Part shown: positions 34,828-43,963 of the stretch, in pieces
Layout of the letters: each line of letters starts with the position of its first letter
Numbering within the stretch: the first letter of the stretch is position 1
Source: Streptomyces sp. MZ04
Lineage (GTDB): Bacteria > Actinomycetota > Actinomycetes > Streptomycetales > Streptomycetaceae
Direction: 5' to 3'
DNA length: 64,000 bases
Assembly: GCF_004684775.1 (NCBI RefSeq)
Contig: NZ_SRIC01000008.1
Coordinates: 1 to 64,000 of the forward strand
Program-made: the position numbers and the translations under genes
The notes under the pieces: generated by a model
Told to the model about the DNA's origin: nothing
Database searches by the model: none
What the model saw: the letters and a program-made list of their open reading frames with translations, nothing else

Positions 34828-37372
34828 CGAAGTTCCGTACGAACTCCTCGATGGTCGGGTAGTCGATGAACGCGGTCGCCGGAATCTCGCAGCGCAGCTC
34901 GTCGCTGAGCTTGGCCGTCAGCTCGATCAGCATCAGTGACTCGGCATTGAGGTCGAACAGATTGACCGCCGGATCGGGCAGCCCGCTCTCGGTGGGCTGC
35001 GGGCCGAGCGCCTTGCCGATCTCCGCCTGGAGATACTGAGTGAGCAGGTCTTCCTGCTCCGCTCCCCAGCGCCCGCCGACGATCTCACCCAGCGAAGGAC
35101 CGTTCTGCGGGTGAGCACCGCAGCTTTCCGGGTCGTACCAGAAACGCTCACGCTGGAACGGATACGTGGGCAGTCCCACTCTGCGGAACGGTCGGCCGGA
35201 GTGGACCCGGGACCAGTCCACGGTCAGCCCGGCCAGCCAGGCCTGCCCGAGTGAGGCGAGCAGCCCGGACATGCCGGGGTCGTGGACCGAGCCGTAGTCC
35301 GGGGCCATGCGCACGGGTATCAAGCCTGAGTCCCGCACCGCAGTCGCCATCGACGCCGGGTCGGACCCGTCCGCGGCGGAGACCGGACTGCCGGGGCCCC
35401 GCCAGCCGTCGCCGTCGGCCAGCCACAGCGGCTCGGCGGACGCAGTGGCCGGCGGTCCTGCCTGCCCCGGGTCCAGCATGAACGCCACGTCGAACAGGCC
35501 CGCCAGACAGCCCGCCGCGCGCCAGCCCTCGCCCGTGGCGAGCAGCCCGGCGGGCCGTACGCCCCAGCAGGACCACACCTGGGCCGTGGCGTACTCCGCC
35601 AGGGCCGCGGCTACCGCGTCGCCCGTAGTGAGTGCCTTGCGAGCGTCGTCCTCGTCGCCGACAAGACCGGTACAGGCGTTGTTGACGGCGGCGCGGAATG
35701 CGGGGAGTTGCTCGTACAGCGCCACGGCGTGCGCGCCGCCGTCCGGCGAGAGACCCGTGCACAGGAACGCGGCAGAGCCGGATTCTCGTACCACCTCGGC
35801 GGCCGCCACGCGGTCCCGGCTGCCGACCGCGAGCGCCATGGCGGCGTCCCGGACGCCGTCGGCGACGACGAACCTGCGGTGTGCGTGAACGCGGCGACCG
35901 AGAGCCAGCGTTCCTGCGACGTCATGCAGAGGTGTCGCGGGAGCACGCCGCAGATGCCGGGCAAGAGTGGCGGCGGCGCGGTCCGCGGCGGGCGCGGTGG
36001 CAGCGGACACCAGAAGCAGAGCCGGGCCCTCGAAGACTGCCGGGGCAGCGGGCCGGGCCGGCGGCTCCTCGAGCACCACATGGGCGTTGGTCCCTCCGAT
36101 GCCGAAGGAACTCACCCCCGCGCGGCGTGGTCCGTGGCCGGCAGTCTGCCAGTCGCACAGCTCCGTGTGCACGCTGAACGGACCCTCGGCGAACGGGATC
36201 TGCGGATTCGGCGACTCGAAGTCGGCGGCCGGCACAAGACGGCCGTGGCGCAGCATCAGCACGGTCTTGATGAGCCCCGCCATGCCCGAAGCAGTGTCCA
36301 GATGCCCGATGGCGGACTTCACCGAGCCCAGGGCGCACGCATGATCCGGTCCTGCCGGGGCGAACGCGGCGTTGAGTGCGGCCACTTCGACGGGATCGCC
36401 GAGAGCCGTCCCCGTCCCGTGCGCCTCGACGTACGTGATCGTCTCCGGCGGACACTCGGCCACCCGCAGCGCGTCACTGATGACGGCTGCCTGACCATCG
36501 ATGCTCGGCGCGGTGTAACTCGCCTTCAGCGAACCGTCGTTGTTGATCGCCGAGCCTTTGATCACCGCATGGATCAGATCGCCGGCCGCCAGTGCGTCGC
36601 TCAGCCGCTTCAGAACCACCACTCCGACGCCGCTTCCGAGCACCGTGCCCTGCGCCTTGGCGTCGAAGGCACGGCACCGCCCGTCGGGCGAGAAGATCAT
36701 GCCTTCCTGGTACAGATATCCCTGGTCCTGTGGGATGCGGATATGGGCGCTGCCGGCCAGCGCCGTATCGCACTCTCCGCCGAGCAGGGCCAGGCACGCC
36801 AGATGGACGGCGACCAGCGAAGTGGAGCACGCGGTACCGACGTTCACACTGGGCCCGCGCAGCCCCAGCTTGTACGAGACCCTGGTGGCGAGGAAGTCCT
36901 TGTCACTGGCGATCATCAGCCGGTAGCGCTCGACATCGGATGCCGTGCGAAACCGGTCGGCCAGATAGTGCCAGGCGTACGCGTTGAGTCCGGCCCCCGC
37001 ATAGACACCGACCGTGTCGAGGCAGCGGTCGGGATCGCAGCCGGCATCCTCAAGGGCGGTCAGCGCGCACTCCAGGAAGACGCGCTGTTGCGGGTCGAGC
37101 ACTTCGGCCTCGTCCCGCGGGATACGGAACAGGTCCGCGTCGAACATATCGCTGTCCGCAAGCACCTGGCCCGCCTTCACATAGCGTGGATCGGCCAGCA
37201 GTTCCGGGGCCACGCCGGCCGCAAGCAGCTCCTGACCGGTGAAGTACGTGGTGGTCCGGGTGCCGGCGCACAGGTTCTGCCAGAACTGCCCCACGTTCTC
37301 GGCGCCGGGAAAACGGCACGCCATCCCGACGACGGCCACATCCGCCTCGCGTATCTCGACAGTCGCATCCAT
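34808..37372 (-). CDS. PKS protein: KS, dead AT remnant, ACP
   Basis: 854 aa, ATG at 37372 after AAAGGA. The ketosynthase (residues about 10-440) is complete: GTACSTSLVAVH (Cys near 181), EAHGTGTALGDPVE and KSAIGHLDTASG. The following AT-like stretch is only about 200 residues instead of 300. Where active ATs have GHSxGE it reads ATGEGWRAAG, so the nucleophilic serine is gone. The usual post-AT linker (GLPTYPFQRERFWYDP) and an ACP with NAESLMLIEL (Ser near 811) complete it. Extender loading must come from elsewhere, or the KS uses a non-malonyl partner. No KR, DH, ER or TE domain is present. Confidence 0.88.
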   Translation of the reverse strand: MDATVEIREADVAVVGMACRFPGAENVGQFWQNLCAGTRTTTYFTGQELLAAGVAPELLADPRYVKAGQVLADSDMFDADLFRIPRDEAEVLDPQQRVFLECALTALEDAGCDPDRCLDTVGVYAGAGLNAYAWHYLADRFRTASDVERYRLMIASDKDFLATRVSYKLGLRGPSVNVGTACSTSLVAVHLACLALLGGECDTALAGSAHIRIPQDQGYLYQEGMIFSPDGRCRAFDAKAQGTVLGSGVGVVVLKRLSDALAAGDLIHAVIKGSAINNDGSLKASYTAPSIDGQAAVISDALRVAECPPETITYVEAHGTGTALGDPVEVAALNAAFAPAGPDHACALGSVKSAIGHLDTASGMAGLIKTVLMLRHGRLVPAADFESPNPQIPFAEGPFSVHTELCDWQTAGHGPRRAGVSSFGIGGTNAHVVLEEPPARPAAPAVFEGPALLLVSAATAPAADRAAATLARHLRRAPATPLHDVAGTLALGRRVHAHRRFVVADGVRDAAMALAVGSRDRVAAAEVVRESGSAAFLCTGLSPDGGAHAVALYEQLPAFRAAVNNACTGLVGDEDDARKALTTGDAVAAALAEYATAQVWSCWGVRPAGLLATGEGWRAAGCLAGLFDVAFMLDPGQAGPPATASAEPLWLADGDGWRGPGSPVSAADGSDPASMATAVRDSGLIPVRMAPDYGSVHDPGMSGLLASLGQAWLAGLTVDWSRVHSGRPFRRVGLPTYPFQRERFWYDPESCGAHPQNGPSLGEIVGGRWGAEQEDLLTQYLQAEIGKALGPQPTESGLPDPAVNLFDLNAESLMLIELTAKLSDELRCEIPATAFIDYPTIEEFVRNFAETLGQ

Positions 37373-37383
37373 GGTGGGTCCTT

Positions 37384-38523
37384 TCACGGCAACCGGATGC
37401 CCACGTCGGCCGCGACGGCGGGCATGTCGAGGAAGCTCTGGGCGACGAACCGAGCCGCTGACTCGTCGGCGTCCAGATCGCGGAAGATGTCGATGAGCTC
37501 CCGCAGTTGCTCGTCGCGATCGCCCTCCCCGGCGGCGATCTGCAGGGTCACTTCCCGCAGCCGTTCCTCGACCCGCTGGATGTCGAGGACCTGGGGGAAC
37601 TTGATGCTGAAGGTGGAGCGGTGAGTGCCGCTGTTGTTGCGCTTGACCGCGCGCACATGGCTGGCCGCGTTGAGCTTGTAGAACATGCAGTCCCAGTGTT
37701 TGAACGAGTAGTAGTTCAGCAGCGGGAACAGGGTGCAGTGGGTTTCCAGCGGTGAGGACTCGTAAAGCCCCTTGGCCTTCAGCTCGGCCACCATCCGGTC
37801 CGGGTCGTAGCTGTGCCGCATCGCGATGAACGGAAACACGATCTTGGGCAGCTCGTGTTCCTCCGCGAACAGCACCTCTTCCAGCTCGCCCCGGAACACC
37901 TCGTCGGTCAGCCGGGTCCCGAACGCGTCGTAGAAACCCCGGACGATCTCCCTGACATTGGACTCCATCGTCAGGATCTGCTGCGGGTCCGCGCACATCG
38001 CGATGTAGGGGATGCGGTGGCGATGGGCGTGCAGCACCGCGCGCAGCACGAAGAAGGTACGGCACGAGGCGCACGGCAGCTTCTCGTCGAGGTAGGTACC
38101 CGGCTTTCTCGGGGCAGGCCGGTTGAAGACCTCCCGCATCACCTTCTTGATGCTGTCGTCGTCCGAGTCAAGGACGAAGTCCGCCGGAATCTTCTCCCGG
38201 GCAAGCCGGATGTTGTCGGCGGCATGCGCACTCTCGAACGGCACATCGAAGGTATAGGCAAGGACGCGTTTGCCGAATTCATTGACAAACTTGTCCAGCA
38301 TGTAGGTGCTGTCCTTGCCGCCGCTGTACATGAAGAGACAGTCGTACGGCACAGCCGGATTCCGAGGCGCCTGCTGAAATTCCTCGAAGACCGCGTTGGT
38401 GTACCGGTAGTTCACCAGTAGATCGCCGGCTATGTCCAGCCGGCAAAGATTGCACACCCCGGCATCATCGACGGATATCCCCGGATGTCCGCTACTCAAC
38501 GTACACACACTGCAAAGAGTCAC
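37384..38523 (-). CDS. PP-loop ATPase of the N-acetyl-sugar amidotransferase (WbpG) type
   Basis: 379 aa from GTG at 38523; an in-frame TTG at 38541 is the alternative start. It begins with a zinc-ribbon-like CSVC...CNLC pair, as in WbpG/PseA proteins, and carries the ATP-pyrophosphatase loop FMYSGGKDST near residue 68. A later CASCRTFF motif adds two cysteines. These enzymes adenylate a carbonyl or amide oxygen and replace it with nitrogen or sulfur. It sits 11 bases before the KS-ACP gene, so its likely target is a carrier-bound or cluster-specific carboxyl or amide. Amide or hydrazide formation is an attractive guess. Confidence 0.72.
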   Translation of the reverse strand: MTLCSVCTLSSGHPGISVDDAGVCNLCRLDIAGDLLVNYRYTNAVFEEFQQAPRNPAVPYDCLFMYSGGKDSTYMLDKFVNEFGKRVLAYTFDVPFESAHAADNIRLAREKIPADFVLDSDDDSIKKVMREVFNRPAPRKPGTYLDEKLPCASCRTFFVLRAVLHAHRHRIPYIAMCADPQQILTMESNVREIVRGFYDAFGTRLTDEVFRGELEEVLFAEEHELPKIVFPFIAMRHSYDPDRMVAELKAKGLYESSPLETHCTLFPLLNYYSFKHWDCMFYKLNAASHVRAVKRNNSGTHRSTFSIKFPQVLDIQRVEERLREVTLQIAAGEGDRDEQLRELIDIFRDLDADESAARFVAQSFLDMPAVAADVGIRLP

Positions 38524-38562
38524 GGCGGTCAGGCTAACCAACGTCTAGGCCGGATTCTGCCG

Positions 38563-38593
38563 GTTCAACTGCGGAATCGGTGCGCAGTTGTCA
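38563..38593. promoter_or_regulatory. StrR-type site with 13-base spacer
   Basis: GTTCAACTG and CAGTTGTCA are separated by CGGAATCGGTGCG, two bases longer than the usual 11. The left arm is a perfect match to the StrR consensus. It lies in the divergent promoter between the PP-loop/PKS operon and the lyase-GNAT-amidase operon. Confidence 0.55.
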
Positions 38594-38704
38594 CCGGCCG
38601 TACGCTGGTGAAGACTTCCCGGCCCAAACGCTGCTGCCGCGAATGCGAACGGCGCCGTATCGCCGCTATTCCAGGACGGTGTGCGCCGTCCGGGAAGGAC
38701 CGAG

Positions 38705-39988
38705 ATGATTCCGCGTTATACGTGTCCGGAGATGGCGGAGTTATGGACGGATCAGGCCCGCTTCTCGCTGTGGGTGCGGGTGGAGGTACTGGCGTCCCAG
38801 GCCCAGGCGTTCCTGGACGTGGTGCCGGCCGACGCCCTGGACGACATCGTCCGGGCGCCGGTGCCCGACCCGGCGCGGATCGCGGAGCATGAGCGGGAAC
38901 GGGATCATGAGGTCCTCTCCTTCCTCGCCGCGTACTGCGAGGGGATGCCCGAAGAGTCGGCCCGCTGGGTGCACTTGGGCATGACCAGCTACGACCTGGT
39001 GGACACCGCACTCGGCCACACCCTCGCCCGCAGCTGCGACCTGCTGATCCGCGCCACCACCCGGCTGCGTGAGGTGCTTGCGGACCGGGCGGCCGAGCAC
39101 TGGGGCACGCTCTGTGTGGGCCGCACCCACGGAGTCCACGCCGAGCCGACGACCTTCGGTCACAGGCTGGCCGGATTCGCGTTCGCCATGGACCGCTCGC
39201 TGCAGCGGCTGCGAGCGGCCCGGGAGGCCGTCGCCGTGGGAACGATCTCGGGATCCGTGGGCACCTACGCCCTGATCGACCCGTTCGTGGAAACCTACGT
39301 CTGCGGTGAGTTGGGACTCGGCGTCGAGCCGGCGCCCACCCAGGTGGTGGCACGCGACCGCCATGCCCAGTTGGTGCAGGCGGTGGCCACTCTGGGCGGC
39401 TGCATCGAGCAAATCGCCCTGGAACTGCGCCTGTTGCAGCGGACCGAGGTCCGCGAGGTCGAGGAGCGGCGCGCCTCGGCCTACCAAGGATCGAGTGCCA
39501 TGCCGCACAAGCGCAATCCGACGACCAGCGAGCGCCTGTGCGGTCTTTCCCGGCTGCTGCGCGGCTACGCGTCGATGGCCCTGGAGGACGTGGCGCTCTG
39601 GCATGAGCGGGACCTCGCTCACCAGGCGGTCGAACGGGTGATCCTGCCCGACTGCTTGGCCGTCGCGCACTACCAGGTGATCGCGGCCGTCGAACTCGTC
39701 TCCTGTATGGAGGTGTTTCCGGACCGTATGCGCCAGGCGCTGGACACGACCGGCGGCCTGACCCTCAGCTCGGCGGTGCTTGCCGATCTGCTGCGGGACG
39801 GCGTCGAGCGCGAGACGGCCTATCGCACGGTGCAGTCGGCGGCGAACAGGTCACTGGCCGACGGCACGGACTTCGTCGCGGAGCTCGGTAAGGAGGGCGT
39901 CGCGGCCGGGGTGACACCGGAGCGTTTCCTGGTCCATCACGACGTGATCCTCAAGCGATTGGACGCCCTGCGTGAACGGGAAGATTGA
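38705..39988 (+). CDS. PurB-like lyase, probable hydrazinosuccinate-type lyase (FzmR-like)
   Basis: 427 aa, ATG at 38705 after GGAAGGACC. Fumarase/adenylosuccinate lyase superfamily motifs are in order: LGMTSYDLVDTALG near 94, GRTHGVHAEPTTFGHRLAGFA near 140 and the signature QGSSAMPHKRNPTTSE near 264. Its immediate partners are a GNAT and an amidase, not purine genes. In the fosfazinomycin pathway a lyase of this family removes fumarate from N-acetylhydrazinosuccinate to give acetylhydrazine. Housekeeping PurB is the alternative, but the operon context favours a cluster role. Confidence 0.82.
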   Translation: MIPRYTCPEMAELWTDQARFSLWVRVEVLASQAQAFLDVVPADALDDIVRAPVPDPARIAEHERERDHEVLSFLAAYCEGMPEESARWVHLGMTSYDLVDTALGHTLARSCDLLIRATTRLREVLADRAAEHWGTLCVGRTHGVHAEPTTFGHRLAGFAFAMDRSLQRLRAAREAVAVGTISGSVGTYALIDPFVETYVCGELGLGVEPAPTQVVARDRHAQLVQAVATLGGCIEQIALELRLLQRTEVREVEERRASAYQGSSAMPHKRNPTTSERLCGLSRLLRGYASMALEDVALWHERDLAHQAVERVILPDCLAVAHYQVIAAVELVSCMEVFPDRMRQALDTTGGLTLSSAVLADLLRDGVERETAYRTVQSAANRSLADGTDFVAELGKEGVAAGVTPERFLVHHDVILKRLDALRERED

Positions 39989-40373
39989 GCGCGTCGAAGG
40001 CGCCGCGCTGGATGTCGACGAGGTGCTCGCGGTCTACCGCTCATCGGGCCTCGGCGAGCGCCGGCCGATCGGGGACCGCGGGCGCTTCACGGCGATGCTG
40101 CGCAACGCCAACCTGGTCATGGTCTGCCGTACCGACAGCGAGCTGGTGGGGATCGCCCGCTGCGTCTCCGACTTCTCGTACACCACCTATCTGTCGGACA
40201 TCGCGGTCAGCGCCGGACATCAGCGGTCCGGCATCGGACGTGCCCTGATCGATGCGGTACGGCTGGAGGCACCCACCGCCAAGATCGTGCTGCTTTCGGC
40301 GCCCGCCGCCACGGAGTACTACCCCCATATCGGCTTCACCCGGCACGACTCGGCATGGGTGTGGAACCCGTGA
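39972..40373 (+). CDS. GNAT acetyltransferase, FzmQ-like in context
   Basis: 133 aa, GTG start overlapping the lyase gene by 17 bases. The acetyl-CoA loop is IAVSAGHQRSGIGRALIDA near residue 76, followed by LSAPAATEYYPHIGF, a normal small GNAT layout. In the fosfazinomycin/kinamycin scheme a GNAT acetylates hydrazinosuccinate before the lyase acts; this gene has exactly that neighbourhood. The substrate is inferred, not visible. Confidence 0.8.
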   Translation: MNGKIERVEGAALDVDEVLAVYRSSGLGERRPIGDRGRFTAMLRNANLVMVCRTDSELVGIARCVSDFSYTTYLSDIAVSAGHQRSGIGRALIDAVRLEAPTAKIVLLSAPAATEYYPHIGFTRHDSAWVWNP

Positions 40374-41740
40374 CGGCGGTCCGGGGTGTCGGCGACACCC
40401 GCGAGGCGATGCGACAGGGCGAGTGCTCGGCCATCGGACATGTGGAGGCCGCGCTGACCGCCATCGCCGCACAGGACAAGGAACTCGGGGCGTTCGTCAC
40501 CGTCGCAGGCGACCAGGCGGTCGCCGAGGCGGAGGCGGCCGACCGGACGATCCGCGAACTCGGCCCGCGGGCCTGGGTGCGGCGGCCGCTGCTCGGCATC
40601 ACCGTCTCGGTGAAGGACCTCGTCCAGACCGGGGACCTGCCGACGCTGCGTGGCTCGCTGCTCGAGAACCGGCGCGAGCCCGTCGACGCGCCTGCCGTCG
40701 CCCGGCTGCGGGCCGCCGGGGCCATCGTGATCGGCAAGACCACCACATCCGAGTACGGCTGGTGCGGTAGCACAGTGAGCCGGATCGGGCCCGCCACCCG
40801 CAATCCGTTCGACCACGAGCGCTCCGCCGGCGGATCGAGCGGCGGCGCCGCGGTGTCGGTGGCCGCCGGTATGTGTGCGGCCGCGCTCGGCACCGATGGC
40901 GCAGGATCGGTCCGGATACCGGCGGCGTTCTGTGGGGTGGTCGGGTTCAAGCCGTCGTACGGCCGGATCCCGTATGTGCCGGCCTGCGCCGACCGCCTTG
41001 CGCATCTGGGGCCGCTCACCACGAGTGTGGCGGACGCGGCCGAACTCACCACGGTGATGACCGGTGCCTCGCCGCTCGACCCCGACTCGGGCTTCGTCCC
41101 GGCGCCCCGGCGGGAGGCGCCGCTGCGGATCGCCTGGCTCGAATTCCCCGGCACGCAGCCGGAGATCCGCACAGTGGCCGAGAACGCCCGTGCGGTGCTG
41201 TCCGTTCTGGGTCATCGGGTCGAGCACATCGACATACCCTTCCCCGACCCGGGGCCTGCGCTACGAGACATCATCGCGGCCGCCGACGCCGCCGCGTCCG
41301 CGCCCGAGGACGATCCCCTGTGCGACCCGGGGCGTCTTGCTGTCATCCGGTACGGCCGGACCGTCGGCGGAGCCGCGGTGTTGCGCGCGGAGGAGACCCG
41401 GATGGAGTTGAGGATCCGGCTGCGGGCGCTGATGGAGCGCTACGACCTGCTCGCCATGGCCACGGTCCCCATCGAGCCGTTCGCCGCCGAGGCCATCGGG
41501 CCGCCCTGGGCCGCGGACCCCGGTGATCTGCTCTGGCTGTCCTGGACACCGGCCACCTATCCGTTCAACATGACCGGCCAGCCCGCGGTGTCCCTGCCGG
41601 TGGGGAAGACCGCCGCCGGGCTTCCGGTGGGGCTGCAGCTTGTCGGACCCTTCCGGGGCGACGATGTGGTGTTGTCCACCGCGCGCGCCGTCGAGTCGGC
41701 CCTCGGTACGGATCAGCGGCCGATGCTGGTCCCACAATGA
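40370..41740 (+). CDS. Amidase-signature hydrolase
   Basis: 456 aa from GTG at 40370 (GTGA overlap with the GNAT stop); an ATG at 40355 is also in frame. The Ser-cisSer-Lys machinery is visible: Lys in TVSVKDLVQTG near residue 81, AGGSSGGAAVSVAAG near residue 153 and the nucleophile region GTDGAGSVRIPAAFCG near residue 175. With the preceding lyase and GNAT it could deacetylate acetylhydrazine to free hydrazine, the step assigned to the amidase in the fosfazinomycin route. Confidence 0.85.
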   Translation: MTAVRGVGDTREAMRQGECSAIGHVEAALTAIAAQDKELGAFVTVAGDQAVAEAEAADRTIRELGPRAWVRRPLLGITVSVKDLVQTGDLPTLRGSLLENRREPVDAPAVARLRAAGAIVIGKTTTSEYGWCGSTVSRIGPATRNPFDHERSAGGSSGGAAVSVAAGMCAAALGTDGAGSVRIPAAFCGVVGFKPSYGRIPYVPACADRLAHLGPLTTSVADAAELTTVMTGASPLDPDSGFVPAPRREAPLRIAWLEFPGTQPEIRTVAENARAVLSVLGHRVEHIDIPFPDPGPALRDIIAAADAAASAPEDDPLCDPGRLAVIRYGRTVGGAAVLRAEETRMELRIRLRALMERYDLLAMATVPIEPFAAEAIGPPWAADPGDLLWLSWTPATYPFNMTGQPAVSLPVGKTAAGLPVGLQLVGPFRGDDVVLSTARAVESALGTDQRPMLVPQ

Positions 41741-41774
41741 GCCCGACCGGTATGGTCCCGACGGGGAGGTTCAA

Positions 41775-42134
41775 GTGTTCGGTCTTGGTGAGCGTGAATC
41801 GGCCATTATGGATGTTCTCTGGACAGCGGAACGGCCCATGAAGGTCCGTGAGGTCCTGGACTCTCTGGAAGGCCGTCGCCTGGCCTATACGACGGTGATG
41901 ACCATCCTCGACAACCTGCACCGCAAAGAATGGGTGCAGCGGGCGATGGGCGGCCTCGCATACCGCTACGTTCCCGCCTTCAGCAGGGAGGAAGCCGCCG
42001 CCCGCGCGCTGCGCCAGGTACTTCAGGCGTCAGGGGACCCTGACGGCGCGCTCCTCTATTTCGCGGAGTCGGCCACGGACCGCGAGTCCGAACTGCTGCG
42101 TGCCGCCCTGGGAAAGAAGCAGCGCCGGTCCTGA
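41775..42134 (+). CDS. BlaI/MecI-family repressor
   Basis: 119 aa, GTG start after GGGGAGG. The winged-helix N-domain is typical: LGERESAIMDVLWTAERPMKVREVLDSLEGRRLAYTTVMTILDNLHRKEWVQR, with a dimerising C-terminal helix (YVPAFSREEAAARALRQVL). Such repressors are inactivated by an M56 metalloprotease partner. The only M56 gene in the window is at 54607, far from it but in the same cluster. It starts 35 bases after the amidase gene and overlaps the next GNAT gene. Confidence 0.9.
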   Translation: MFGLGERESAIMDVLWTAERPMKVREVLDSLEGRRLAYTTVMTILDNLHRKEWVQRAMGGLAYRYVPAFSREEAAARALRQVLQASGDPDGALLYFAESATDRESELLRAALGKKQRRS

Positions 42135-42748
42135 TGAAGGAGCCTCGTATGACCTGGGTTGAACGTGCCGCGGTGCCGCTGGAATGTGAGCACGTTCTCC
42201 TGCGGCCGCTTGAAGAGCCGGACCGACCTCTGCTGCACGCGATTGCGATGGATCCGCGGATCTGGCGGTTCTTTGTCACCCGAATCGATACCGATGACGA
42301 CTTCCATGCCTGGTTCAACCAGATGATGGAGGATCAGGACGCAGGCCGGCGGGTGGTCCACTGCATCACCGACAAGGCCCGTGGTGTCGTGGCCGGGAGC
42401 ATGGGCTTCAGTAATTTCGCGGAATCCGAACGGCGCCTGGAGATAGGCGGATCCTGGGTGGGCAGCGCATTCCAGGGCCGGGGTGTCAACCGCTGGGCGA
42501 AATTCGTCATGCTGCGCCACGCATTCGAGGAACTGGGCGCCGAACGCGTCGAGTTCAAGACCGATGTGCTCAACGTTCAGGCCCGCCGAGCCCTGCGCAA
42601 CATCGGAGCTGTCGAGGAAGGAACGTTGCGCAGCTACAACTTCATGCCCGGCGGGCGGCGCCGCGACGCGGTGTACTACAGCGTGCTGCTCGCGGAGTGG
42701 GCCGGGGTGAAGCGGGCCTTGACCGGCTCCGTCACGGCGCCTGGGTGA
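42134..42748 (+). CDS. RimJ/RimL-type GNAT acetyltransferase
   Basis: 204 aa. It has the RimJ/L pattern: LECEHVLLRPLEEPD opening, IGGSWVGSAFQGRGVNRWAKFVML with the acetyl-CoA loop near residue 97, then VEFKTDVLNVQARRALRNIGAVEEGTLR. The start shares a base with the BlaI stop (TGATG). It could be a tailoring or self-resistance acetyltransferase. The last 17 bases overlap the convergent KASIII-like gene. Confidence 0.85.
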   Translation: MKEPRMTWVERAAVPLECEHVLLRPLEEPDRPLLHAIAMDPRIWRFFVTRIDTDDDFHAWFNQMMEDQDAGRRVVHCITDKARGVVAGSMGFSNFAESERRLEIGGSWVGSAFQGRGVNRWAKFVMLRHAFEELGAERVEFKTDVLNVQARRALRNIGAVEEGTLRSYNFMPGGRRRDAVYYSVLLAEWAGVKRALTGSVTAPG

Positions 42749-43757
42749 TCTCAAGCAGCACGCAGGCCGCTTCCATCCCTGGCGCACAGCCGACCATCAG
42801 GACGCGGTCCCCGACCGTCGCCGCGCCGGAGCGCCATACATGCTCCAGGCCGCGGATCATGTCCAGCGGCCCGGCGTGGCCCGCCCGGCGGGTGAATTCC
42901 CAGATGCCGCGTTCCATCCCCACTCCGACGGGGTCCAGGAGCATGTCGCGGATCCCGTCCTCGGTGAAGCCGTCGTGGACCACGCGGGTGATCTGGTCCA
43001 GGGTGAGCCCGGCGTCCTTCAGGGCGGCCTGCGCCGCGTCGAAGAGGATCGCGCCGAAGTCGCCGAGCGGCGGTATCAGTCCAGCAGCGGACCGCTGCTG
43101 GAAACAGGCCATACGTGACCTGAAGTCGAGGGCCCGCCCGGCGGTGAGACCGGGTGGGAACATGGTCTCCCCGGACCGGTGCTTGAGTTCCAGCTCGGGA
43201 TCGGAGACCGCGGTCACCGTGAGGACCCGGGCGAAGCCGCCGCGCTTGGACAGCACCACGGCTCCGCCGCCGTCGGCAAGGACGTACTGCTTCGACGCCC
43301 GCCAGCGATCGACCGCGGGCGTGCCGAAGTTGTCCGCCGCGGTCACAAGGGCCGCCGTGCGGTCGCGCTCGGCGCCCAGGTAGCACACCGCCAGGTTCAG
43401 CGCCGAGAAGAACCCCACGCAGCCATTGCGAACTTCCAGCGAGGTGACCGGCTGATTGACCGTGTGCCGGTTGATGTAGTGCGGCGCCGACCAGCCGTCG
43501 GGCCCCTGCGGGTGGACGTTCGTGTGGAATACCCCGCTGAATTCCCCCGGCGCATGGCGGGAGTGCGCAAGCGCGGAGTTCGCCGCCGCTATGGCGAGTT
43601 CGGGTGCCGGTGTCGTACCGGCCACCGAAATCGAAAGCAGGCCGCTGCGCTGTTGCTCATCGGCATCCCACCAGCCCCGCTCCACCGCCTCGGCCGTCGA
43701 TACAAGATCCGTATCGGCGGTGCCTATTCCGGCGATATGTATGCCCTCTACCCTCAC
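42732..43757 (-). CDS. KASIII-like acyltransferase (CerJ/ChlB3-like)
   Basis: 341 aa, GTG start. The condensing-enzyme Cys is in VRNGCVGFFSALNLAV near residue 111 and a His in VVHDGFTEDGI near 260. The FabH asparagine region (GNTS) is replaced by RAGHAGPLDMI near residue 295. Cys-His-Asp instead of Cys-His-Asn is known from CerJ-type enzymes that transfer an acyl group to oxygen or nitrogen rather than forming C-C bonds. Esterification or acylation is therefore more likely than condensation. Confidence 0.72.
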   Translation of the reverse strand: MRVEGIHIAGIGTADTDLVSTAEAVERGWWDADEQQRSGLLSISVAGTTPAPELAIAAANSALAHSRHAPGEFSGVFHTNVHPQGPDGWSAPHYINRHTVNQPVTSLEVRNGCVGFFSALNLAVCYLGAERDRTAALVTAADNFGTPAVDRWRASKQYVLADGGGAVVLSKRGGFARVLTVTAVSDPELELKHRSGETMFPPGLTAGRALDFRSRMACFQQRSAAGLIPPLGDFGAILFDAAQAALKDAGLTLDQITRVVHDGFTEDGIRDMLLDPVGVGMERGIWEFTRRAGHAGPLDMIRGLEHVWRSGAATVGDRVLMVGCAPGMEAACVLLEITQAP

Positions 43758-43860
43758 GTGTCCGAACCCCCGCCCGCTCTTGTCAAGGATGTCGACTCTT
43801 GCCTGTGCAGCGGCCTGTTGTCCAGGTCAGCGGTGTCCGCTCCGGGTCTGCTCGGCCGGT

Positions 43861-43889
43861 GGTCGACTGCGGTTGTTCCGCAGTTGAAC
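43861..43889. promoter_or_regulatory. StrR-type activator site (best match)
   Basis: GGTCGACTG, spacer CGGTTGTTCCG and CAGTTGAAC. The right arm is a perfect consensus match. The site is 74 bases before the glutamine-synthetase-like gene at 43964 and 103 bases from the divergent KASIII-like start, so it can drive either. Confidence 0.8.
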
Positions 43890-43963
43890 CATGAGACCAT
43901 CGCGATGCGCCGGGTCATGAAACGCCGACCGGTACCCGATCGAATAGTCGAAGGGGTGGGGGC

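Noticed and set aside
38705-39988. Housekeeping adenylosuccinate lyase (PurB)
   Set aside because: It overlaps a GNAT gene that overlaps an amidase gene, with a StrR-type site upstream and no purine gene nearby. A cluster role is more likely, although the fold is that of PurB.
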